Assembly (NCBI GenBank): GCA_944363895.1
Contig: CALVVP010000023.1
Coordinates: 1-5,156 of the forward strand
Reading direction: 5' to 3'
Length of the DNA: 5,156 bases
Source of the DNA: an uncultured Bacilli bacterium
GTDB lineage: Bacteria > Bacillota_I > Bacilli_A > RF39 > UBA660
In this document: positions 1 through 4,903 of the stretch, piece after piece
Layout of the letters: each line of letters begins with the position of its first letter
Numbering within the stretch: the first letter of the stretch is position 1
Notes under the pieces: generated by a model
Told to the model about the DNA's origin: nothing
Database searches by the model: none
What the model saw: the letters and a program-made list of their open reading frames with translations, nothing else
Translations under genes and position numbers: made by a program

Positions 1-64
1 AATAAGGGAAATCTGTATTTAAAACAATATTAAAATAAAAGTAACTATACAAAATGAATAGGAT

Positions 65-98
65 ATAAATTATAAAATATATATTTTCAATAATTTAT
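65..98. repeat. AT-only inverted repeat in the leading intergenic region
   Basis: ATAAATTAT at 65-73 is the exact reverse complement of ATAATTTAT at 90-98. The bases between them (74-87) are themselves a palindrome of A and T, so the whole could fold as a long hairpin with a small CA bulge at 88-89. It contains no G-C pairs and no following T run, so it is not a normal terminator. In sequence this AT-rich, such a repeat may arise by chance, and I assign it no role. The rest of 1-138 shows no gene I can support. Confidence 0.3.
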
Positions 99-138
99 CA
101 ATTTAATGCCAACTATAAGTAAATAATCACAAATAAGC

Positions 139-167
139 TTGTCTATTTTTAAAATAATTGATAAAAT
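139..167 (+). promoter_or_regulatory. Promoter of the DedA-family gene (extended -10, sigma-A type)
   Basis: A -35 box TTGTCT at 139-144 is separated by exactly 17 bases from a -10 box TAAAAT at 162-167. A TG at 159-160 makes it an extended -10. Transcription would begin near 174, giving a leader of under 20 bases that contains the ribosome site AAAAGGAG (178-185), 6 bases before the ATG at 192. The box sequences and spacing closely match the argS promoter at 807-835. Confidence 0.65.
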
Positions 168-191
168 ATTGAATAGCAAAAGGAGAAAGAT

Positions 192-818
192 ATGGAAGCA
201 TTTATATTATCGATGATGAATCAATTTGGCTATATCGGTGTTTTTTTACTTATAGCGATTGAAAATATATTTCCCCCAATACCTTCGGAAGTAATTTTAC
301 TTTTCGGTGGTTTTATGACTACTTATAGTGAGCTTAATGTTGCTTTAATGATTGTTTTTGCCACTTTAGGTTCATTATTAGGGGCAATAGTTTTATATTA
401 TATTGGTAAAATATTAAATAAAGAAAGACTAAAAAAAATAGTTTCCGGTAAAATCGGTAAAATATTACGACTAAAAAATAGTGATATTGATAAAGCTGAT
501 GAATGGTTCGACACCAAAGGAAATAAAACAGTTTTCTTTTGCCGATTTATACCGATTGTTAGAAGTTTAATTTCTATTCCGGCTGGTATGAGCGAAATGC
601 CAATGGGTAAGTTTTTATTATATACAACAGTCGGATCTTTAATCTGGAATACGGTTTTAATTGTTATCGGATCAATAGTTGGCGAAAATTGGCAATCAAT
701 ATTAAATATTTTCGATACTTATTCTAATATTGTTTTAATCTTATTAATTATTATTTTTGTAGTTGGTGTTTATCTTTTTTACCACGCTAAAAATAAAAAG
801 AAAAATTTGACAAGATAG
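192..818 (+). CDS. DedA-family (SNARE-associated/VTT domain) membrane protein
   Basis: This 208-residue integral membrane protein belongs to the DedA family. Known members (for example UptA of Bacillus) help return the lipid carrier undecaprenyl phosphate across the membrane and support envelope and proton-motive-force homeostasis. That role is inferred here from family only. Visible family marks are the N-terminal E-N-x-F-P-P-I-P-S-E block (residues 24-33) after a hydrophobic segment, and the core F-x-R-x-x-P-x-x-R followed by P-A-G at about 116-132, with the conserved arginines R118 and R124. Hydrophobic segments lie at about 12-22, 34-72, 142-164 and 178-197. The tail is lysine-rich (199-205), probably cytoplasmic. 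Length is normal for the family. The start is set by AAAAGGAG 6 bases upstream. The last codons (TTG ACA) double as the -35 box of the next gene's promoter. Confidence 0.9.
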   Translation: MEAFILSMMNQFGYIGVFLLIAIENIFPPIPSEVILLFGGFMTTYSELNVALMIVFATLGSLLGAIVLYYIGKILNKERLKKIVSGKIGKILRLKNSDIDKADEWFDTKGNKTVFFCRFIPIVRSLISIPAGMSEMPMGKFLLYTTVGSLIWNTVLIVIGSIVGENWQSILNIFDTYSNIVLILLIIIFVVGVYLFYHAKNKKKNLTR

Positions 819-835
819 ATAAAAACTGTTAAAAT
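807..835 (+). promoter_or_regulatory. Promoter of the argS T-box transcript, inside the 3' end of the DedA gene
   Basis: A perfect -35 TTGACA (807-812) and an extended -10, TG at 827-828 plus TAAAAT at 830-835, are separated by 17 bases. The -35 box lies within the final sense codons of the upstream gene and the stop TAG (816-818) lies in the spacer. Start of transcription is expected near 841-843, just before T-box Stem I. No terminator separates the DedA gene from it, so readthrough from upstream would also pass through the T-box. Confidence 0.85.
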
Positions 836-844
836 TAAACACAT

Positions 845-1043
845 CGAAAACGAGGAAGAGAAATAGTAATAAAATCAATTATCTATAGTGAGTTATCGGT
901 TGGTGGAAGATAATGATAATATTTTATGAACGCGTCTTGGAGTTTTAAAGCAGATCTGCTATAAAGATAAAAGTGTATAGGTTTCTATAAAATAAGGTGG
1001 TACCGCGATAATTCGTCCTTATGTTATAGGGCCTTTTTATTTT
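845..1043 (+). promoter_or_regulatory. T-box leader (tRNA-Arg-sensing riboswitch, specifier CGC)
   Basis: This is a complete T-box leader that lets uncharged tRNA-Arg turn on the genes downstream. Stem I base pairs AAAAC (847-851) with GTTTT (942-946). Next come a GA-rich K-turn region (852-855/939-941), a short helix 856-859/935-938, the specifier loop with AGTA (865-868) on one side and GAA plus the codon CGC (931-933) followed by G934 on the other, and a 7-bp helix ATAAAAT (869-875)/ATTTTAT (921-927). The conserved distal segment GGTTGGTGGAA lies at 898-908. The T-box core TGGTACCGCG is at 998-1007; its UGGU bulge would pair with ACCA, so a tRNA with A73 is expected. ATAAGG (992-997) pairs with CCTTAT (1017-1022) to form the antiterminator. 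CGC is an arginine codon, which matches the gene that follows. Confidence 0.95.
1015..1043 (+). terminator. Conditional terminator of the argS T-box
   Basis: CCTTAT (1017-1022) can pair with ATAGGG (1026-1031, one G-U pair) around a GTT loop, followed by CC and a T-rich tract (TTTTTATTTT, 1034-1043). The same CCTTAT is the 3' arm of the antiterminator with ATAAGG at 992-997, so the two folds exclude each other, as in the classical T-box. The stem is short, as expected for a weak, switchable terminator. Confidence 0.8.
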
Positions 1044-1058
1044 AGAAAGGATGGTTTT

Positions 1059-2720
1059 ATGTATAAAAATTATATTATTAATTTAGTTAAAGAAGTAATT
1101 GGTGATAAAAATGTCGTTGTCGAAATCCCACCCAAAAAAGAAATGGGAGACTATAGTGTTCCTTGTTTTAGTTTTAAGGATGATATCAATAAAAATCCTT
1201 TAGAAATAGCTAATAAAATTAAAACAAATATTAATGATAAAGATAATATTTTTAGTAAAGTTGAAACAATGGGACCATATGTTAATTTTTATCTTAATTA
1301 TGACAAAGTAAGTAATATCATTAAAGAAATTTTAGAAAAAGGTAACGAGTATGGTTCATTAAATCAGGGACATAATGATGCTTTATTAATCGAACACACC
1401 TCAATTAACCCTAACGCCGAACCGCATATGGGAAGATGCCGTAATAGTTTAATTGGTGATTTTTTAGCTAATTTATTTAAATTTGTTGGTTATAAAGTGG
1501 AAAGACATTATTTTATCAATGATTTAGGCAAAAAAATTGCTTTACTTGTTATTGGAGTTGAAAAATATGGATTAAAAACTGATAGTTTTAGTGATATACT
1601 AGATGTTTATGTGAAGATAAGTAACGAAGCTAAAACTGATGAAACTTTAGAACAAAAAGCTTTTGATTATTTAGAATTAGTTGAATCTGGCAATCAAGCA
1701 ATGATCGATAAATTTAAAAACATCACCGATAAATGTGTCGAAGGGCAAATGAAAATATTTAATGAATTAGATATTAATTTCGATGTTTTTACTCATGAAT
1801 CCGATTATGTTTATAATAATTATTTAACGAATATTTTAAATAAAATTAAGGAAAAAGGAAAACTAAAACTTGATGAAAATGGCAGATATTATGTCGATTT
1901 ATCAAATTATGACATTCCCACTAAAGAACCTGTTTTAGTTTTAACAAGATCAAATAAAACATCTTTATATCCTATCAAAGATATTGCTTATACGATGTAT
2001 AAAATGGATTTAAATAGTACTAATAATTATATTGTTTTAGGCGAAGATCAAGAAGTCTATATGAAACAAATCGCTGCTACTTTAGATATTTTAGGTTATA
2101 AAGCGCCTAAATTAATTAGTTATTCTTATGTTTTATTAGATGGCGATAAAATGAGTACATCTAATGGTACTTTAGTTTTAGTAACTGATTTTATTAAAGC
2201 ATTAAGAGAAAAAATTAAAAAAGAATTTGAAAATAGAAGTTTGGAATGTAATGAAGATACTTTAAAAATATTAACTAATGCTTGTATTAAATATACAATG
2301 CTTAACGTATCAAGAAATAAAATAGTTAATTTTAATTTTGATAATGCAACTAGTTTTACTGGAGAATCAGCTATTTATATTTTATATAGTATTGTTAGAA
2401 TTAATTCGATTTTAAGAAATAATAAATATCAAAATACCGAAATTAAATTAACAGATGAGTTAGAATATCAAATAGTTAAAGATTTAATTGAATTTCCTAG
2501 TTTAGTTAATGATTTATTAGTAACTAGTGAACCAGTATTGTTAACAAAATACATCTTTAATTTAACCCAAAAATTCTCATCATATTATGAAAAAATCAAT
2601 ATTACTAACATAACTGATATTCAAATTAAAAATTCTAAATTGTTATTATTAGAAGCAATAAAAATAGTTTTAACTAATGGTTTAAGTATTTTAGGAATTA
2701 AAACAATTGAAAAAATGTAA
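1059..2720 (+). CDS. argS: Arginyl-tRNA synthetase
   Basis: This cytoplasmic class I aminoacyl-tRNA synthetase charges tRNA-Arg with arginine using ATP. At 553 residues it is full length. The N-terminal additional domain (about 1-90, with the M-G-D-Y and G-P-Y-V-N-F motifs) recognises the tRNA elbow. The Rossmann catalytic core starts with E-H-T-S-x-N-P-N and the signature H-M-G-R (123-126) in place of HIGH, followed by R-N-S-L-I-G-D. The Y-P-I-K-D-I-A-Y block is at 304-311 and V-L-G-E-D-Q at 326-331. The second signature is K-M-S-T-S-N-G (364-370) in place of KMSKS. The DALR anticodon-binding domain (about 405-553) shows the usual V-N-F-x-F-D, G-E-S-A-I-Y and closing G-L-x-x-L-G-I-x-x-x-E-K-M pattern. 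Ribosome site AGAAAGGA (1044-1051) is 7 bases before the ATG. It is controlled by the T-box just upstream and heads an operon with the exonuclease gene. Confidence 0.96.
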   Translation: MYKNYIINLVKEVIGDKNVVVEIPPKKEMGDYSVPCFSFKDDINKNPLEIANKIKTNINDKDNIFSKVETMGPYVNFYLNYDKVSNIIKEILEKGNEYGSLNQGHNDALLIEHTSINPNAEPHMGRCRNSLIGDFLANLFKFVGYKVERHYFINDLGKKIALLVIGVEKYGLKTDSFSDILDVYVKISNEAKTDETLEQKAFDYLELVESGNQAMIDKFKNITDKCVEGQMKIFNELDINFDVFTHESDYVYNNYLTNILNKIKEKGKLKLDENGRYYVDLSNYDIPTKEPVLVLTRSNKTSLYPIKDIAYTMYKMDLNSTNNYIVLGEDQEVYMKQIAATLDILGYKAPKLISYSYVLLDGDKMSTSNGTLVLVTDFIKALREKIKKEFENRSLECNEDTLKILTNACIKYTMLNVSRNKIVNFNFDNATSFTGESAIYILYSIVRINSILRNNKYQNTEIKLTDELEYQIVKDLIEFPSLVNDLLVTSEPVLLTKYIFNLTQKFSSYYEKINITNITDIQIKNSKLLLLEAIKIVLTNGLSILGIKTIEKM

Positions 2721-2726
2721 GGAGGT
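2719..2726 (+). promoter_or_regulatory. Ribosome binding site that favours the second of two adjacent ATGs
   Basis: AAGGAGGT begins in the argS stop codon. From the last G of GGAGG there are 4 bases to the ATG at 2730 but 7 to the ATG at 2733. The latter is the more usual distance, so initiation at 2733 is preferred. Confidence 0.6.
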
Positions 2727-2732
2727 ATTATG

Positions 2733-3266
2733 ATGTGTGATGATTATGTTGTTTTTGATATTGAAACAACAGGTTTAAATAAAGATAATGATTATATAAT
2801 TGAAATAGGTGCGTTAAAATATAAAAATAATATTTTAGTTGATGAATTTAATTATTTAATTAATCCTAAAATAAAATTACCAGAGATTATAACAACAATT
2901 ACAGGAATTAAAGATGAAGATTTAATTAATCAAGATACAATTGATAATGTTTTGCCTAAATTTATCGATTTTATTGAAGATTTACCTTTAATTGCTCATA
3001 ATAATGAATTTGATTTAGGATTTATCAATAAAAATATTAAAGATTTAAATCTAAATAAATTAAATAATAAAATGATTGATACTTTAGCACTTGCTCGTAT
3101 TTATTTACCGCAAATGTATAACTATAAATTAGAAACATTAAAAAAATATTTTAATATTAAACAAGTATCGCATCGAGCAATAGGGGATTGTTATACGACT
3201 AATTATGTTTATCAAGAATGTAAAAAAAGGGCAGCTGTTAAAAATCAAAAAAGCTTATTCGTTTGA
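2733..3266 (+). CDS. Stand-alone DEDDh 3'-5' exonuclease (DnaQ/PolC-exonuclease-like)
   Basis: This small protein (177 residues from the preferred ATG; 178 from an ATG at 2730) consists of one RNase T/DnaQ-type exonuclease fold. In 178-residue numbering, Exo I is F-D-I-E-T-T-G-L with D10 and E12, Exo II is A-H-N-N-E-F-D with D95, and Exo III is H-R-A-I-G-D with H148 and D153. All five catalytic positions of the DEDDh class are thus intact. T-I-T-G-I (56-60) is also typical. It should remove nucleotides from 3' ends of DNA or RNA using two metal ions. Whether it proofreads a polymerase or trims other substrates cannot be read from the sequence. No polymerase, BRCT, helicase or UvrC domain is attached. 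It lies about 10 bases after argS, so it is probably expressed under the arginine T-box. Its final codons form the 5' arm of a terminator hairpin. Confidence 0.88.
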   Translation: MCDDYVVFDIETTGLNKDNDYIIEIGALKYKNNILVDEFNYLINPKIKLPEIITTITGIKDEDLINQDTIDNVLPKFIDFIEDLPLIAHNNEFDLGFINKNIKDLNLNKLNNKMIDTLALARIYLPQMYNYKLETLKKYFNIKQVSHRAIGDCYTTNYVYQECKKRAAVKNQKSLFV

Positions 3267-3276
3267 ATAAGCTTTT
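3249..3276. terminator. Shared bidirectional terminator between converging genes
   Basis: AAAAGCTTATTC (3249-3260) and GAATAAGCTTTT (3265-3276) form a perfect 12-bp stem around a GTTT loop, with a T run on the 3' side in either direction. It can end the argS-exonuclease transcript on the plus strand and the membrane-protein transcript on the minus strand. The exonuclease stop TGA (3264-3266) and the minus-strand stop (TAA at 3275-3277) both lie in or touch the hairpin. Confidence 0.85.
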
Positions 3277-3781
3277 ATTCTACTTCAACTGTTTCTAACC
3301 ATTTTTCAAATTTTGGGAAATAAGTATCTTTATTTTTTTCTTCGCAAAATAAATTAATTATCCAAAAAGCATTACTTCCTTTAGTAACAGCTGTCATATA
3401 AGAATAATCTTTACCACTTATGGTATCATCATAAGTGTAATACATTATTTGGTCATTTAAATTTTTATATTCATTGTCTTTTTCATTGACATAAGAAACT
3501 AATTCAGCATATTCTTCTAATGAAGTATTTTCATCGATTTCTAAAGAACTTAAATCTTCAAAAGTCTCTTTAACAACAGAAATACCAGCATTTTGACTTT
3601 CGTAATAAAAAGTTGCTCCAATGTAATCTTTTTCATTAAAACCATCTTCCATCGTTATTGTAAATCCACTATCAGAATAAGTTTTTTCTTCAGCATCATT
3701 TCCCATCAATGCTACAGCAACAATAAATACAGCAATAAAACCAACCACCCAAGCAATTACTTTAATGACATTTTCCTTCAC
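3275..3781 (-). CDS. Membrane-anchored extracytoplasmic protein of unknown function, DcrB/PsbP-like
   Basis: I do not recognise a named gene. The 168-residue product has a lysine-flanked N-terminal hydrophobic segment (about 6-27), fitting a single membrane anchor or signal peptide with the rest outside. No lipobox cysteine is present. The outer part is acidic and begins Y-S-D-S-G-F-T-I-T-M-E-D-G-F (35-48). It has alternating beta-like stretches (55-70, 111-118, 125-132, 138-146), a helical D/E-rich middle (75-100) and a closing F-x-K-W-L-E-T-V (158-165). This order resembles the small DcrB/PsbP-like fold (DUF1795-type) found in secreted proteins of Gram-positives, but that is an inference from pattern only. 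The start is a GTG at 3781, supported by AAAGGAGG exactly 7 bases upstream. It lies 33 bases after the holin-like gene, probably in one unit with it. It contains no arginine. Confidence 0.75.
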   Translation of the reverse strand: MKENVIKVIAWVVGFIAVFIVAVALMGNDAEEKTYSDSGFTITMEDGFNEKDYIGATFYYESQNAGISVVKETFEDLSSLEIDENTSLEEYAELVSYVNEKDNEYKNLNDQIMYYTYDDTISGKDYSYMTAVTKGSNAFWIINLFCEEKNKDTYFPKFEKWLETVEVE

Positions 3782-3788
3782 AAAACTT

Positions 3789-3796
3789 CCTCCTTT
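3789..3796 (-). promoter_or_regulatory. Strong ribosome binding site supporting a GTG start
   Basis: On the minus strand AAAGGAGG is followed by 7 bases and then GTG (3781-3779). No ATG in this frame lies closer to it, so the GTG start is well supported. Confidence 0.75.
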
Positions 3797-3801
3797 ATAT
3801 A

Positions 3802-3807
3802 ATTATA
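3802..3807 (-). promoter_or_regulatory. Possible -10 box before the DcrB-like gene
   Basis: The minus strand reads TATAAT just upstream of the ribosome site, but the hexamer at 17-18 bases distance (about 3825-3831) does not look like TTGACA and no TG extension is present. A transcript from here would have a leader of only about 14 bases. It may be chance, with the gene read through from the holin-like gene instead. Confidence 0.25.
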
Positions 3808-3814
3808 CCTAAAA

Positions 3815-4093
3815 TTATTCATTATTACTAGATTTTAAACCTAATTTTCCTTTAAATATTTTATATAAAGATTCTGCTCCAATAATTACTATAAAGCCAC
3901 ACCATAAAGAGTTAACTAATCCTAAGTTAGTAAAAGATAAAGCAAATAATGTCCCGATAATAAATTCTAATATGACAAAAACAAAACAATTATTAATTTT
4001 AAAATTATCTTTAATATATTGAATAGTTTGGGTAACAATTAAACTAGCTAAAGATGAAGTTGTTAAAATATCGATTAATGTATTTAAATTCAT
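3815..4093 (-). CDS. Small holin-like membrane protein
   Basis: This is a 92-residue protein from the preferred ATG at 4093 (95 residues if begun at 4102). It has an amphipathic N-terminal helix (about 4-28), a hydrophobic segment at about 34-54, a short turn, a second hydrophobic segment at about 56-78 and a charged tail (K-G-K-L-G-L-K-S-S-N-N-E). Overall length, the T-Q-T-I-Q-Y-I-K start and the G-A-E-S-L-Y-K-I-F ending of the last helix resemble small phage-type holins that make holes in the membrane. No endolysin, tail or other phage gene is in the window, so a prophage role is not supported. It could be a domesticated holin or simply a small membrane protein. It is the first gene of a likely two-gene unit with the anchored protein downstream. 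Confidence 0.65.
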   Translation of the reverse strand: MNLNTLIDILTTSSLASLIVTQTIQYIKDNFKINNCFVFVILEFIIGTLFALSFTNLGLVNSLWCGFIVIIGAESLYKIFKGKLGLKSSNNE

Positions 4094-4102
4094 TAAAATC
4101 AT

Positions 4103-4110
4103 TCCTTTCT
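4103..4110 (-). promoter_or_regulatory. Ribosome binding site that decides the start of the holin-like gene
   Basis: On the minus strand AGAAAGGA directly abuts the ATG at 4102-4100, which leaves no room for initiation there. It is 9 bases from the in-frame ATG at 4093-4091. The shorter 92-residue form is therefore preferred. Confidence 0.6.
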
Positions 4111-4175
4111 AATTCTTTATTTTATGATAATATTTTTAACCGGCTTATATTCCTGACTATAAAATTCATTATATC

Positions 4176-4210
4176 TTTACTTTTCAAGCGTTTTTCGATA
4201 TAATTATAAT
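4176..4210 (+). promoter_or_regulatory. Promoter region of tcdA with two tandem -10 boxes
   Basis: TATAAT occurs twice back to back, at 4199-4204 and 4205-4210. Each has a partial -35 at 17 bases: TTTACT (4176-4181) for the first and TTTCAA (4182-4187) for the second. Starts would fall near 4211 or 4217, only about 6-12 bases before the ATG at 4223. The rest of the divergent gap (4111-4175) includes a minus-strand TATAAT at 4168-4173, without a clear -35, that could serve the holin-like gene. Confidence 0.55.
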
Positions 4211-4222
4211 GGTGTTTAGGAT

Positions 4223-4903
4223 ATGGAAGAAAGATTAATTTGGCTACTTGGCGATAAATTAGAAATAATTAAAAACAAGACTGTTTTAATAGTTGGTCTA
4301 GGTGGGGTAGGAAGTTATGCTTTAGAAACTTTAGCTAGAACTTGTTTTAATAAATTAATAATTGTCGATAATGATACAATTGATATTACTAATTTAAATA
4401 GGCAATTAATGAGCAATATTGATAATATCGGTAGATATAAGACTGATGTTTGGGAAGATAGAATAAAAAAAATAAATCCTAATTGTCAAGTAATTAAAAT
4501 AACTGAATTTATTACTAAAGATAATTTAACTGATTTATTTAAAGAGAAAATTGATTATGTTATCGATGCCTGTGATACATTAGAAACTAAAAAAGAACTA
4601 ATTAAATATTGTCTACAAAACAAGATTAAATTTATTTCTTCTTTAGGAATGGCTAATCGAATAGATGCAACGAAAGTTAAAATTAGTTATTTAGATAAGA
4701 CAGCTTACGATCCTTTAGCTAAAAAGTTAAGATTATTAGTAAAAAAAGAAAATATTAAAGGTAAAATTCCAGTTGTTTATAGTGAGGAAATACCAATAAA
4801 AAGTTCCAAATTAGGTTCAATTGCTCATGTCCCAGCTATAGCAGGATTATTGTGTACAAATTATATTATCAACGATATTTTAAAAGGAGTTAATCATGAA
4901 TAA
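4223..4903 (+). CDS. tcdA: tRNA threonylcarbamoyladenosine dehydratase (TcdA, ThiF/E1-like)
   Basis: This 226-residue cytoplasmic enzyme of the ThiF/MoeB/E1 superfamily uses ATP to convert t6A at tRNA position 37 to its cyclic form ct6A, improving decoding of ANN codons. The nucleotide-binding loop V-G-L-G-G-V-G-S-Y is at 24-32. It is followed by I-I-V-D-N-D (46-51), the N-L-N-R-Q-L block (57-62) and V-I-D-A-C-D (113-118). TcdA-specific marks are D-P-L-A-K-K-L-R (163-170), V-V-Y-S-E-E (184-189) and the C-terminal G-S-I-A-H-V-P-A-I-A-G segment (198-208). These separate it from ThiF and MoeB, which normally carry zinc cysteine pairs that are absent here. Length is slightly under the family's usual 240-270. 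The N-terminal M-E-E-R-L-x-x-L-L-G matches family starts, so the ATG is trusted although only a poor AGGA precedes it by 1-2 bases. The 3' end overlaps the next gene by 8 bases. Confidence 0.9.
   Translation: MEERLIWLLGDKLEIIKNKTVLIVGLGGVGSYALETLARTCFNKLIIVDNDTIDITNLNRQLMSNIDNIGRYKTDVWEDRIKKINPNCQVIKITEFITKDNLTDLFKEKIDYVIDACDTLETKKELIKYCLQNKIKFISSLGMANRIDATKVKISYLDKTAYDPLAKKLRLLVKKENIKGKIPVVYSEEIPIKSSKLGSIAHVPAIAGLLCTNYIINDILKGVNHE

Noticed and set aside
1..33. Possible 3' end of an upstream gene (ten open codons, then TAA at 31-33)
   Set aside because: Ten codons in AT-rich DNA are not evidence of coding and no family signature is visible.
65..98. AT-only hairpin as a terminator for an upstream gene
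   Set aside because: It has no G-C pairs and no T tract after it, so it lacks the features of an intrinsic terminator. It is listed only as a repeat.
3264..3266. Use of TGA as tryptophan (Mycoplasma-type code)
   Set aside because: All Trp codons in the genes are TGG, and reading through this TGA would run the exonuclease into the terminator and the antisense of the next gene.
3593..3802. Plus-strand open frame of 69 codons
   Set aside because: It lies antisense to the start of the well-supported minus-strand anchored-protein gene, has no ribosome site, and its translation is low-complexity Ser/Asn/Phe-rich, as expected of a shadow frame.
3815..4102. Holin-like gene as evidence of a prophage
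   Set aside because: No endolysin, structural, integrase or attachment-site signal occurs anywhere in the window, and the neighbours are housekeeping genes.
4103..4222. RNA gene or riboswitch in the divergent gap
   Set aside because: Only a short CCGG-containing patch stands out from the AT background. I could not find a convincing fold or a known aptamer motif.
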